From the NCBI RefSeq assembly GCF_004362055.1, contig NZ_SNXB01000004.1, positions 248,001 to 312,000 on the forward strand: a DNA stretch of 64,000 bases, written 5' to 3'. This document shows, one piece after another, positions 54,291 through 63,472 of this stretch. Made by a program: the position numbers and the translations under genes. This DNA is from Flavobacterium sp. 245 (GTDB lineage: Bacteria; Bacteroidota; Bacteroidia; Flavobacteriales; Flavobacteriaceae). The first letter of the stretch is position 1. The number at the start of each line of letters is the position of its first letter. A model generated the notes under the pieces. It did not search any database, had not been told where the DNA came from, and was given only the letters and a program-made list of their open reading frames with translations.

Positions 54291-55391
54291 ATGACTCCCC
54301 AAATTCAACTAAACGAAAATTCGAATACTGAAACGGTAAAACCAAAACAACATTTTGAAATTCTTGACGGCTTAAGAGGAATTGCCGCTTTAGCCATTGT
54401 AGTTTTTCATTTTATGGAAATCGTTTATCCGCCAAAGGAAAATTTCATTGCACATGGTTTTTTAGCGGTCGACTTTTTCTTTTGTCTTTCCGGATTTGTT
54501 ATTGCTTATGCTTATCATGATCGAATTGGCAAAATGAGTCTTACTGAATTCTTCAAATTAAGGTTAATCCGATTACATCCTTTGGTTCTTTTTGGTTCGA
54601 TTTTAGGCTTGCTGACTTTTATTTTTGATCCGTTCAATAATCATTTTCAAAACTACGAAACTGGCAAATTAATTCTGGTTGTTATAAGTTCTCTTCTTTT
54701 GATTCCGTTTCCCGTAATGCCAGATCGTTATTTCAATTTATTCGGTTTAAGTGCGCCTGCGTGGTCTTTATTTTGGGAATATATTGCTAATATTTGTTAT
54801 GCTCTTTTCCTTCATAAACTGAGCCGTCGCGTTCTTTTTTCATTAACCATTGTTGCTGCCTTGGGAATTTGTTTTATCAGCAATCGCGCTGGCGGTTCGC
54901 TTATGGGAGGCTGGAGCGGTGAAACTTTTTGGGATGGATTTGGCCGTATTTCCTACTCTTTTTTAGCCGGCATGTTAATTTATCGCTCCAACTGGATTCT
55001 TAATACAAAACTGGGGTTTATAGGTTTATCAATATTAATGTTAGCAGCACTTTTAATGCCTTTTACAGACTGGAATTGGCTTACAGAACCTCTCGTTGTA
55101 TTGCTTTATTTTCCGCTATTAATTGTATTGGGAGCCGGAGCAAAACTATCAGAAGGTTATAGAAAGTTATGTGTCTTCTTCGGAAAAATATCGTATCCGT
55201 TATACATGACCCATTATGCCGTAATGTGGGTATTTGCGGGCTATTATGCGAAGTACAAACCAGAAACAAGTCAACTGGCTTTTATTATAATTATTGGAAC
55301 ACTTCTTCTTCTTGGCATCGCTTATTTAACTATGGCTTTTTATGATACGCCAATTCGAAAATATTTAACGGAGAGAAGAAAGAAGGCTTAA
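54291..55391 (+). CDS. Acyltransferase family 3 (OafA/YrhL-like) membrane protein
   Basis: A 366-residue membrane acyltransferase with about ten transmembrane helices. The family start motif is FEILDGLRGIAALAIVVFHFM (about 22-42), containing the catalytic His of the DGLRGxAAxxVVxxH pattern. FFFCLSGFVIAYAY (about 62-75) and RLIRLHPL (about 91-98) are further family marks. Such enzymes O-acetylate or succinylate surface sugars, lipopolysaccharide or antibiotics. The neighbours do not tell which. No polysaccharide cluster is seen in the window. Confidence 0.92.
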   Translation: MTPQIQLNENSNTETVKPKQHFEILDGLRGIAALAIVVFHFMEIVYPPKENFIAHGFLAVDFFFCLSGFVIAYAYHDRIGKMSLTEFFKLRLIRLHPLVLFGSILGLLTFIFDPFNNHFQNYETGKLILVVISSLLLIPFPVMPDRYFNLFGLSAPAWSLFWEYIANICYALFLHKLSRRVLFSLTIVAALGICFISNRAGGSLMGGWSGETFWDGFGRISYSFLAGMLIYRSNWILNTKLGFIGLSILMLAALLMPFTDWNWLTEPLVVLLYFPLLIVLGAGAKLSEGYRKLCVFFGKISYPLYMTHYAVMWVFAGYYAKYKPETSQLAFIIIIGTLLLLGIAYLTMAFYDTPIRKYLTERRKKA

Positions 55392-55432
55392 AAATTGATG
55401 TTTTCTAAATTAAATTTTAAGCTTCAATTGCA

Positions 55433-55612
55433 CTGCGAAATTTTCACGCAAAGTCGCGAAAACACCAAGTTTAAAATTTTGTAAAAGAAAACTTTGCTCC
55501 TTCGCGACTTTGCGAGATTAATTTTTAAGCTTTACTAGCAGCATAAACTTTGCGACGTTGCGACGCTGCGTGAACCAAAAACAAAAACCTTAGCGTCCTA
55601 GCGTCTTTGTGG
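55433..55612. repeat. GCAAAG/GCGACTTTGCG-type palindromic repeat
   Basis: CACGCAAAGTCGCGAAAAC on the left and TTCGCGACTTTGCGAGATT on the right form an inverted pair, followed by a TTTGCGACGTTGCGACGCTG segment. Related to the elements at 25321 and 26289. Confidence 0.55.
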
Positions 55613-55660
55613 CAAACCAAAAAAAATCCTAACTTCGCTCCTCAATAAGAAAAGGAGAAA

Positions 55661-57961
55661 ATGAAGGTATGTATTGCTGAAAAACCAAGTGTAGCACGCG
55701 AAATCGCATCCGTTTTGGGTGCCAATACCAAGCACGACGGATATTACGAAGGCAATGGTTATGCTGTAACCTACACTTTTGGCCATTTATGCACCTTAAA
55801 AGAACCTAACGATTACAAACCGCATTGGAAAAGCTGGGACTTAAATAATCTTCCAATGCTTCCTGAAAAATTTGAAACTAAAGTCGTTCAGAATTCGGGA
55901 ATACAAAAGCAGTTTAAAATTATCAAAACCCTTTTTGACAAAGCCGAATTGGTTATAAACTGCGGGGATGCCGGACAAGAAGGAGAATTGATTCAGCGTT
56001 GGGTAATGAACGAAGCGCATTACAAAGGCGAAATAAAACGCTTATGGATTTCATCACTAACCACAGAAGCGATAAAAGAAGGTTTTGACAACCTGAAACC
56101 TTCTGAAAACTACGATAACTTATTCTACGCCGGGTTTTCAAGAGCGATTGGCGATTGGCTTCTCGGAATGAATGCAACTCGTTTGTATACCGTAAAACAC
56201 GGCGGTTACAAACAAGTTTTGTCTATTGGACGTGTGCAGACACCAACATTGGCTATGGTTGTGGAAAGATTTAAAGAAATTGAAAATTTCAAACCACAGC
56301 CGTATTGGGAACTGCAGACTTTATATAGAGAAACACTTTTTAGTTATGAAGATGGCCGATTCTTAAAAAAAGAAGATGGAGAAATTTTGGCCGAAAAAGT
56401 AAAAGAAAGTGATTTCGAAATTATTTCGGTCGATAAAAAGAACGGAAACGAATATGCACCAAAACTTTTCGACTTAACAGGTTTACAGGTTTATTGCAAT
56501 CAAAAATTCGGGTTTTCCGCAGAAGAAACGCTTAAAATTGCACAGACTTTATACGAGCAAAAAGCCATCACCTATCCCAGAGTTGATACTACTTTTCTTC
56601 CGGGAGATATTTACCCGAAAGTTCCAGGGATTCTGCAAAAACTGACGCATTATGCTCATTTAACAGAACCGCTTTTAGGAAAAAAAATCAAGAAATCACC
56701 AAAGGTTTTCAACGATAAAAAAGTAACCGATCACCATGCTATTATTCCAACTGGAATCGAGATTAATCTGCCGTACAACCAACAGCAGGTTTATGATATT
56801 ATTGTAAAACGTTTTATTGCAGTTTTTTATGATGATTGTTTAGTTGCCAATACTACAGTTATAGGAAAAGCAGCCGATGTTACTTTTAAAGCCACAGGAA
56901 AAGAAATCCTGAAAAAAGGTTTCCGAATTGTTTTTGAAGATCCGAATGCAAAAGAAAAAGAACCCGATTTACTACCGAGTTTTGTTGTGGGTGAAAAAGG
57001 CCCACATGAACCTTCTTTTCTTCAAAAAGAAACCAAACCACCCAATCATTTTACCGAAGCAACTTTACTGCGTGCCATGGAAACCGCAGGAAAACAAGTT
57101 GACGACGAAGATTTACGCGAACTGATGAAGGAAAACGGAATTGGACGTCCGTCAACACGTGCGAATATTATTGAGACACTTTTTAAAAGGCAATATATTG
57201 TCCGAAATAAAAAACAAGTTTTGCCAACAACAACAGGAATTCAATTGATTGATACGATTCAGAATGAATTGATTAAATCGGCTGAACTTACAGGTTCTTG
57301 GGAAAAACAATTGAAAGATATTGAAAAAGGCACTTTTACCGCTGCTGCTTTTATCCGAAACATGAAACGCATGGTTGAAGCTTTGGTTACTGAAGTTCGA
57401 AGTGAAACTAGACATGCTAATATTTCTCATGCTGCAACCATTCAAAAACCGGTTGTAAAACCAGAAAAAAAGAAAGCGACGGGAGGAATTTTGGCAGAAA
57501 CTTGTCCGAAATGCCAAAAAGGAAATCTGATAAAAGGGAAATCGGCTTTTGGATGCAGCGAATATAAATCAGGCTGTGATTTTGTACTGCCTTTTGTTTT
57601 TTCGGATAAAAAAATCACTGAAAGCCAATATTTACGATTGGTACAAAAAGGTTCAACAGTAAACATAAAAGGCTTTAAAACCGATTCTGGAACGGTTGAA
57701 GGTTTGATTCGTTTTGAAGAAAATTACAAACTCAAATTAGAGCCCAAAAAAACCGAAGCGAAGTCAACTCCAAAAGAATCATCAGATGATTTAATGTGTC
57801 CGAAATGTAAAAAAGGAACTATTTTAAAAGGAAAAACAGCTTACGGCTGCAGCGATTATAAACTCGGCTGCGATTTTAAAGTATCTTTTGATGAGGTTCG
57901 AGCCAAACTAAAAGATCAAAAACCAACTAAGGAATTGGTTTATGCAATACTTTGTGGTTAA
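55661..57961 (+). CDS. topB: DNA topoisomerase III (type IA)
   Basis: A 766-residue type IA topoisomerase that relaxes and decatenates DNA. The Toprim domain is at the start (MKVCIAEKPSVAREIASVLGA; acidic residues in INCGDAGQEGELIQRW, about 104-120). The catalytic Tyr lies in QKAITYPRVDTTFLP (about 300-315). GIGRPSTRANIIETLFKR (about 494-511) is the conserved region near the end of the core. Two C-terminal C4 zinc-finger modules follow (CPKCQKGNLIKGKSAFGCSEYKSGC, and the same pattern CPKCKKGTILKGKTAYGC near the end). Length and order match TopB of Bacteroidetes. No signal for mobile-element context. Confidence 0.93.
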   Translation: MKVCIAEKPSVAREIASVLGANTKHDGYYEGNGYAVTYTFGHLCTLKEPNDYKPHWKSWDLNNLPMLPEKFETKVVQNSGIQKQFKIIKTLFDKAELVINCGDAGQEGELIQRWVMNEAHYKGEIKRLWISSLTTEAIKEGFDNLKPSENYDNLFYAGFSRAIGDWLLGMNATRLYTVKHGGYKQVLSIGRVQTPTLAMVVERFKEIENFKPQPYWELQTLYRETLFSYEDGRFLKKEDGEILAEKVKESDFEIISVDKKNGNEYAPKLFDLTGLQVYCNQKFGFSAEETLKIAQTLYEQKAITYPRVDTTFLPGDIYPKVPGILQKLTHYAHLTEPLLGKKIKKSPKVFNDKKVTDHHAIIPTGIEINLPYNQQQVYDIIVKRFIAVFYDDCLVANTTVIGKAADVTFKATGKEILKKGFRIVFEDPNAKEKEPDLLPSFVVGEKGPHEPSFLQKETKPPNHFTEATLLRAMETAGKQVDDEDLRELMKENGIGRPSTRANIIETLFKRQYIVRNKKQVLPTTTGIQLIDTIQNELIKSAELTGSWEKQLKDIEKGTFTAAAFIRNMKRMVEALVTEVRSETRHANISHAATIQKPVVKPEKKKATGGILAETCPKCQKGNLIKGKSAFGCSEYKSGCDFVLPFVFSDKKITESQYLRLVQKGSTVNIKGFKTDSGTVEGLIRFEENYKLKLEPKKTEAKSTPKESSDDLMCPKCKKGTILKGKTAYGCSDYKLGCDFKVSFDEVRAKLKDQKPTKELVYAILCG

Positions 57962-58093
57962 AGGATAGAAGTTTAAGGTTATGAGTTATGGGGTAGAAAT
58001 ATATCTCAACAATTGACATTGTCTAATTTTCGAATTGCCACATTATCTAATTCTATTTTTTTCATACATTAGTATTATCAAAACCTATACATT

Positions 58094-58570
58094 ATGTTTC
58101 AGAAAATTACTCTTTTAGCGCTTATATTAACTGTTGTTTCTTGTCAGAAAAAAGAATCCGTTGAAAAAGATAAAATCAAAGTTGCCGACTGGCTTATCGG
58201 AAACTGGGAAAACACTTCGCCTGACGGTGTTTTGACTGAAAACTGGCAAAAACTAAACGACAGTACTTTTAGTGCTTCTTCGTATTTTATAAAAGGAAAA
58301 GATACTTTGCATTTTGAATCTATTATTCTCGCTCAATTAGGAGAAACGCTGACGTATAAGGCTACTGTAAAAGGACAAAATGACGACAAACCTGTTTCAT
58401 TTCCCTCAACTTCTGAAACAGATCAAAAATTAGTTTTCGAAAATCCAAAACACGATTATCCTCAAAAAATTACGTATACAAAAGGTGCAAATAATACTTT
58501 GACAGCGGAGATTTCTGGGAAATTGAATGGAAAACCGAGTTCTGAGAAATTTGTGATGACGAAGAAGTAA
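58094..58570 (+). CDS. DUF6265-type lipoprotein
   Basis: A 158-residue lipoprotein (lipobox VVSC at about residue 17). The mature part has the lipocalin-like pattern VADWLIGNWENTSPDGVLTENWQKLNDSTFSASSYF, with the WxIGxWE and final NPKHDYPQKITY motifs of the DUF6265 family. These are thought to be small periplasmic barrels of unknown ligand. It ends five bases before the next gene, so they are one operon. Confidence 0.83.
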   Translation: MFQKITLLALILTVVSCQKKESVEKDKIKVADWLIGNWENTSPDGVLTENWQKLNDSTFSASSYFIKGKDTLHFESIILAQLGETLTYKATVKGQNDDKPVSFPSTSETDQKLVFENPKHDYPQKITYTKGANNTLTAEISGKLNGKPSSEKFVMTKK

Positions 58571-58574
58571 ATCA

Positions 58575-59072
58575 ATGAAACAGAAAATAAATTACATCCA
58601 GATAATTTTTCATTTCATTGCGGCTTACTTTATTATATTTTCTTTTCGGACATTTTCATGGCTCAACGACATTAAACTGATTGAACTAGCAGATATCCAT
58701 GGTCCTCAATATGTTATGAAAAACCATGAAAAACTTGGAATCACTCCTGCAGAAATCGCTTTTTTTAATTTTTGGCCAGGTGTTTATAGTTTGGCAGGAA
58801 TTGTTTTTGCTTTTATTATATCAATTGTAATATCAAAAATTAAAAAATGGTCTGTTTTAAATAGCTTCATCGTTCTAATAACAATTTATCTTTTATATCG
58901 ATTTACTTCTCTGGGCTGGGATTATTTTAGATTATTTGCAATAGGTCGTTTTGTAGATAATTATCACTTAAATTTTATCATAACCGGATCACTTTTTTTA
59001 ATTATTGGACTTGTAATTTTCTTTTCAAAATGGACAAATAAATTAATTCAAAAAGAAATCACGCAACATTAA
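58575..59072 (+). CDS. Small polytopic membrane protein, hypothetical
   Basis: A 165-residue protein with about four transmembrane helices (about 8-26, 66-88, 96-114, 134-153). The loop after the first helix is DIKLIELADIHGPQYVMKNHEKLG. No family recognised. It starts 4 bases after the DUF6265 gene stop and is followed 23 bases on by another membrane protein gene. Confidence 0.7.
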   Translation: MKQKINYIQIIFHFIAAYFIIFSFRTFSWLNDIKLIELADIHGPQYVMKNHEKLGITPAEIAFFNFWPGVYSLAGIVFAFIISIVISKIKKWSVLNSFIVLITIYLLYRFTSLGWDYFRLFAIGRFVDNYHLNFIITGSLFLIIGLVIFFSKWTNKLIQKEITQH

Positions 59073-59095
59073 AATATTTTTTTTTAAAATCAATA

Positions 59096-59584
59096 ATGCA
59101 AAAAACAGAACAACGAATTAAAATCTTTGGAATTTACCAAATTATTGGAGGTTCATTTGGAATTCTTTTAAGTTTATACTTTACAAGAAATGCTGGTGTT
59201 TTAAACATTTTCATTTTAACAATTTACTCATTTTCAATATATTGTGGCTTTTTATTACTTCAAAAAAAGTATATGCAGGGTTTAAATTTATCTATTGTAA
59301 ATCAAGCCTTGCAAATAATCAGTTTTTCTGTTTTAGGCTTCACCTTTGCATATACATCAGGAATGTTCTTTTATTTCGGTTTGAATTTAACTGAAGATAC
59401 TTTGCTTACTTATAATGCAGGGCTAACAACGTTCAATTTTAAATGGAATTCTGACCCAAAAGATGCTGCCTTTAGTTTTAATATTATTGCGTTGCTTTTA
59501 ATGAACGTTTCATTTAATCTGAAAGAAAAAATTACAAAAGAACAAAAAGACGAATTAGCTGAAATTGGGCAATCGGAATTTTAA
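59096..59584 (+). CDS. Small polytopic membrane protein, hypothetical
   Basis: A 162-residue protein with about four transmembrane helices, starting QRIKIFGIYQIIGGSFGILLS. A soluble loop (about 100-130) and a charged C-terminus (KEKITKEQKDELAEIG) follow. It is likely in an operon with the two genes before it. No family recognised; the operon may be of envelope stress type. Confidence 0.7.
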   Translation: MQKTEQRIKIFGIYQIIGGSFGILLSLYFTRNAGVLNIFILTIYSFSIYCGFLLLQKKYMQGLNLSIVNQALQIISFSVLGFTFAYTSGMFFYFGLNLTEDTLLTYNAGLTTFNFKWNSDPKDAAFSFNIIALLLMNVSFNLKEKITKEQKDELAEIGQSEF

Positions 59585-59599
59585 TAAATAGAAAAAGAA

Positions 59600-59645
59600 C
59601 CAAAGGTTCGAAAAATATTGTAGAGCTGGACTTCAGTCCAGTTTA
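59600..59645. repeat. Dispersed repeat with GAACCAAAGGTTC and CTGGACTTCAGTCCAG hairpins
   Basis: The second hairpin with its TTGTAGAG lead is the same as at 23057-23086. It lies between convergent genes and may terminate both. Confidence 0.65.
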
Positions 59646-59654
59646 GATTGAAAA

Positions 59655-60815
59655 TTATTCATTCTCCCCGATTTTATTCACCATAAAAATCATCAGAATA
59701 CCTAAAAGCGCCATAACCAAAAAAGCCCATTTCATACTTAAATATTCAGAGATAAAACCCACCATTGGCGGCACCAATAAAAATCCCAGATAACCAATAG
59801 TAGAAATAGAAGTTAATGCCGAACCACTGCTTAATTTTGAAGATCTTCCAGCAATACTGAACACTAGCGGAACCACGCAGGAAACCCCAAACCCTATTAA
59901 CATATAGCCAAAAATAGTTGGATAGATGTAGGGCAGAATAAAACAAATACCAAAACCTACTGTAATTAAAATACCGCTGTAAAGCAGGATTTTTTTAGTT
60001 CCGAATTTCATTACGCCATAATCTCCAAATATGCGTCCTAAAGTAACTGCCGTTGCAAAAAACACAAATGCAGCGCTGGTCAATTTTGGCGAAGCTTTTA
60101 ATATATTTTCGAAATAAATCCCACTCCAATCGTACATTGTATTTTCGCAAGCCATTGAAACAAAACAAATCAAGGCAAACTTTACTAAGTTTTTTTCAGG
60201 CATTGAAAAGAATTTCTTTTTGACCGGAACAGGTTCATTATGAATACTCATTGGATAAAAACAAGCCGTAAGCGCCATCATAAAAACACTTACTCCTAAT
60301 AAATGATGCGAGGGTGCAACATGCTGTGTAACCATTACATAACCCAAACCAGCACCTGTAAAAATAGCAATACTCCAAACCGCATGGAAACGCGTTATAA
60401 TTGATTTTGGATACAATTTTTGAACCTCCAGCGACTGCGCATTAATTGACAAATTGAAAATATTTCGAGAAGCTCCAAAAATTAAAAGCACAATAACCAA
60501 TTGCCATACAAAGGCAACTAAACCCGGTAAAGCCAGTACAATATTAAACATGACTGCCCCTAAAAGCATGATATAACGGCTGCTGTATTTATTTAAAAGC
60601 TTTCCTGTAAAAGGCATTGTAAGCATTAAACCAATAGGGAAGGCGAATAAAACAGCTCCAAATTGCGCTTCAGACAAATGCAATTGTGCCTGTATATGTG
60701 GAATTCGGGAAACCCAAGACGAATAGCCAATTCCGGAGAGAAAGAAAAAAACCGTGTTAGCAATACGATAGCCTTTGGGGGTATTTTGATACTTTTTTAA
60801 GAAAGGTAAAATCAT
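59655..60815 (-). CDS. Major facilitator superfamily transporter
   Basis: A 386-residue membrane transporter with about 12 transmembrane helices. The N-terminal half has the MFS signature region GYSSWVSRIPHIQAQLHLSEAQFGAVLFAFPIGLMLTMPFTGKLLNKYSSRYIM, including the conserved G-x-L-x-x-x-x-x-R-type loop 2-3. The overall pattern fits the YbjJ/InlX-type subgroup seen in Bacteroidetes. The substrate is not known. It is divergent to the siderophore receptor gene, separated by 238 bases with divergent promoters. A TAATTTTG box is at 60842-60835. Confidence 0.9.
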   Translation of the reverse strand: MILPFLKKYQNTPKGYRIANTVFFFLSGIGYSSWVSRIPHIQAQLHLSEAQFGAVLFAFPIGLMLTMPFTGKLLNKYSSRYIMLLGAVMFNIVLALPGLVAFVWQLVIVLLIFGASRNIFNLSINAQSLEVQKLYPKSIITRFHAVWSIAIFTGAGLGYVMVTQHVAPSHHLLGVSVFMMALTACFYPMSIHNEPVPVKKKFFSMPEKNLVKFALICFVSMACENTMYDWSGIYFENILKASPKLTSAAFVFFATAVTLGRIFGDYGVMKFGTKKILLYSGILITVGFGICFILPYIYPTIFGYMLIGFGVSCVVPLVFSIAGRSSKLSSGSALTSISTIGYLGFLLVPPMVGFISEYLSMKWAFLVMALLGILMIFMVNKIGENE

Positions 60816-60834
60816 GAAGTCAATTTTCTGACTG

Positions 60835-60842
60835 CAAAATTA
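60835..60842 (-). promoter_or_regulatory. Minus-7 box of the MFS gene
   Basis: TAATTTTG on the minus strand, 20 bases before the start codon; no TTTG at the normal minus-33 distance. Confidence 0.4.
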
Positions 60843-60968
60843 AGGCTTTTAAAAACGAACTTCTATCCTTTTCTAAGGTTTTTGAATAAAAATTGAAATG
60901 CCAGCTTTTTAAAAAAAGCAAATCGGTAATTATATAACAAAAAGTATATCAAATCAAGTAAAATAATA

Positions 60969-60999
60969 TTTGTTAAGGAAATATTAATTTTTACATTTG
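60969..60999 (+). promoter_or_regulatory. Promoter of the TonB-dependent receptor gene
   Basis: TTTG (60969-60972), 19 bases and TACATTTG (60992-60999) match the Bacteroidetes consensus perfectly. The ATG is at 61054, leaving a leader of about 50 bases. No Fur box could be assigned with confidence. Confidence 0.75.
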
Positions 61000-61053
61000 C
61001 ACTGTTTTTATTTATTCTAAATAAAAACTAATTATAAACCAATTAAAATAATC

Positions 61054-63378
61054 ATGAATAACTTTAAACCGAGAACAACACGTTTTCTAATTTCATTCAG
61101 TTTTCTATTTTCGTTTTTAAGCCTATTTGCCCAACAAAATCATGGGAAAATTAAAGGAACAATTACTACTTCAGACGGCGATGCGGCTGCCGGTGTAAAT
61201 ATCATTTTAAAAAATTCTAAATACGGTACGACTACCAATGATGACGGTACTTTTGAGTTTAACCGAGTAAAAGCAGGAAATTATACCCTTCAAATATCTT
61301 TGACAGGTTATGAAACTTCAGAAAGTACAGTTGTTGTAACCGAAAACGAAACCAATACGCTTAATCTGCAATTGAAAGTTTCTAATAAAGAACTTCAAGA
61401 AGTTGTAATAAGCAGTAAAAAAAGCATCGTTTCTAAAAAAACAGATTATGTTGCCAGAATGCCATTAAAAAATCTTGAAAACCCACAAGTTTACAGCGTT
61501 ATCCATAAAGAGCTTCTGCAAGAGCAAGTTGCAGTAGATATTAGAAGTGCTGTCCAGAATTCGCCAGGAGTTGTTTCAATCAGTTATCCTTCTGGAGGAG
61601 TTGGAGTAATTTTTAGAGGATTTTCTACAGGAGTAAATGCTAGAAATGGAATGGAAACGGCTTCGGGCCGTTCTTCTGTAGATCTTGGAAATGTGGAGCG
61701 AATTGAAATCATGAAAGGCCCGTCTGGAACCTTATTTGGTTCGTCTGTTTCTTCATTTGGAGGTGTTGTCAATTTAGTTACAAAAAAACCTTTTGAAACA
61801 ACTGCTACCGAAATATCCTATACAACGGGAAGCTATAATTTGAACCGACTTACAGCTGATGTAAATACGCCATTGAATAAGGACAAAACGGTTTTGTTCA
61901 GAATCAATATGGCCGTTAACCGAGAGAAAAGCTTTCTTAATTATGGCTTTAATAATACTTTGCTTTTTGCACCAAGCCTTACTTATAAAGCATCAGAAAA
62001 ACTTACTTTCAACTTTGATGCTGAGCTTTATAATGTAAACAACACAAGACGCACTTATAATACGTATGCGACGACTTCGGGAATTACAAATCCAAATGAT
62101 TTAAAAATAGATTATAGAAAATCTATGTTTCATGATGATAACGACGCAAAATCGACAGCGACAAAAGTTTTTGCTCAAGCAGAATATGAACTGTCTGAAA
62201 ACTGGAAATCAACCACCGTTTTCTCATTTGTAGGCGAAGATGTAGAACGCAGTTACCAGAGTTATGCTGTTTGGAGTTCTCCAACCCAAGTTGCAAGAAG
62301 AGTTGGACTCTGGGGACCTATTTATAATAACTACACTAACATTCAGGAAAACATAAACGGAAAGTTTGATACAGGAAGTATTAAACATAAATTTTTGGCA
62401 GGTGTAAATTATAGACTTTACAGTTCAAATTTTTCTGGAGGAACGACCTTTACGCTTGATAATATTGATGTCACAACCAACTTTGCTCCTATCAGAAGAA
62501 AAGCGGTTGATGCTGGACTTGTGCTGACTGCATCTCCGGTTGCAGATCAAAAAACATTTAGTGTTTATGCTTGTGATGTGGTTAATTTTACTGATAGACT
62601 TTCTGCTATGCTAAGTTTACGTCTTGATAATTTTGATCGTGAAAAGGTTGGAACAGTTGAAGGTTATCACCAAACTGCATTAGCACCAAAACTTGGATTA
62701 GTTTATGAATTGGTAAAAGATCAGGTTTCAGTTTTTGGAAATTATATGAACGGTTTCCAAAATATGCAGCCTGTAACACAGCCAAATGCTACACAATTAG
62801 TTTTAGATCCAATTTATGCCGTACAATATGAAGGCGGAATAAAAGCAGAAGCTTTTCATAAAAAACTGACAGGATCTGTAAGTTATTACAACATTACAAT
62901 CGACAATGCTACACGAGTTGATGCTGCCGGATATACGATTCAGGATGGCAAGCAAGTAAGCAAAGGCTTTGATTTTGAATTAATTGCAAACCCAATCAAC
63001 GGATTGAATATTGTAGCAGGATATGGCTATAATGACAATAGAATTGTAAAAGCATCTGTTGCTGCTATTGAAGGAAACAAAGCAACAGGATCTCCTGAAA
63101 ATGTGGTCAACTTTTGGACTTCTTATACTTTCCAAAACAAATTAAAAGGTTTGGGAATTGGAGCTGGCGCAAATTATGTTGATAAAAACTATTTTACTGC
63201 CGAAAATACTTTCTATATGCCATCCTATACTACTTACAATGCATCTGTTTATTATGATCATTCTACTTGGAGAGTTGGATTGAAATTTAATAACATCAGC
63301 AATGAAAAATACTGGGATTTCTGGGGCACATCGCAGGCACCCACAAATATACTGGCCAATTTAATTCTTAAATTTTAA
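61054..63378 (+). CDS. TonB-dependent siderophore-type receptor
   Basis: A 774-residue outer membrane receptor. Signal peptide ends LFAQ (about residue 26). A carboxypeptidase-like regulatory domain follows (KIKGTITTSDGDAAAGVNIILKNSKYGTTTNDDGTFEF, about 32-69), then the plug (IRSAVQNSPGVVSISYPSGGVGVIFRGFSTGVNARNG; VERIEIMKGPSGTLFGSSVSSFGGVVNLVTKKP, about 213-246), and a 22-strand barrel ending in an aromatic residue. The IMKGPSGTLFG motif is that of siderophore receptors such as FhuE/FpvA-type. It imports a ferric chelate. The PepSY protein gene right after it supports iron reduction or assimilation. Confidence 0.92.
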   Translation: MNNFKPRTTRFLISFSFLFSFLSLFAQQNHGKIKGTITTSDGDAAAGVNIILKNSKYGTTTNDDGTFEFNRVKAGNYTLQISLTGYETSESTVVVTENETNTLNLQLKVSNKELQEVVISSKKSIVSKKTDYVARMPLKNLENPQVYSVIHKELLQEQVAVDIRSAVQNSPGVVSISYPSGGVGVIFRGFSTGVNARNGMETASGRSSVDLGNVERIEIMKGPSGTLFGSSVSSFGGVVNLVTKKPFETTATEISYTTGSYNLNRLTADVNTPLNKDKTVLFRINMAVNREKSFLNYGFNNTLLFAPSLTYKASEKLTFNFDAELYNVNNTRRTYNTYATTSGITNPNDLKIDYRKSMFHDDNDAKSTATKVFAQAEYELSENWKSTTVFSFVGEDVERSYQSYAVWSSPTQVARRVGLWGPIYNNYTNIQENINGKFDTGSIKHKFLAGVNYRLYSSNFSGGTTFTLDNIDVTTNFAPIRRKAVDAGLVLTASPVADQKTFSVYACDVVNFTDRLSAMLSLRLDNFDREKVGTVEGYHQTALAPKLGLVYELVKDQVSVFGNYMNGFQNMQPVTQPNATQLVLDPIYAVQYEGGIKAEAFHKKLTGSVSYYNITIDNATRVDAAGYTIQDGKQVSKGFDFELIANPINGLNIVAGYGYNDNRIVKASVAAIEGNKATGSPENVVNFWTSYTFQNKLKGLGIGAGANYVDKNYFTAENTFYMPSYTTYNASVYYDHSTWRVGLKFNNISNEKYWDFWGTSQAPTNILANLILKF

Positions 63379-63390
63379 ACCTAAATTTTT

Positions 63391-63427
63391 AAAACACCTC
63401 TATACACAAGTTATGAGGTGTTTTTTT
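63391..63427 (+). terminator. Terminator of the receptor gene
   Basis: AAAACACCTC (63391-63400) pairs with GAGGTGTTTT (63415-63424), then a T run. It lies 12 bases after the stop. Confidence 0.82.
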
Positions 63428-63472
63428 AATAACAATAGTGGCATTATTTAAACTGCTATAGCATTACTAAAC

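Noticed and set aside
60816..61053. Fur box between the MFS and TonB receptor genes
   Set aside because: Several AT-rich near-palindromes exist, but none matches a Fur consensus clearly enough in this AT-rich background.
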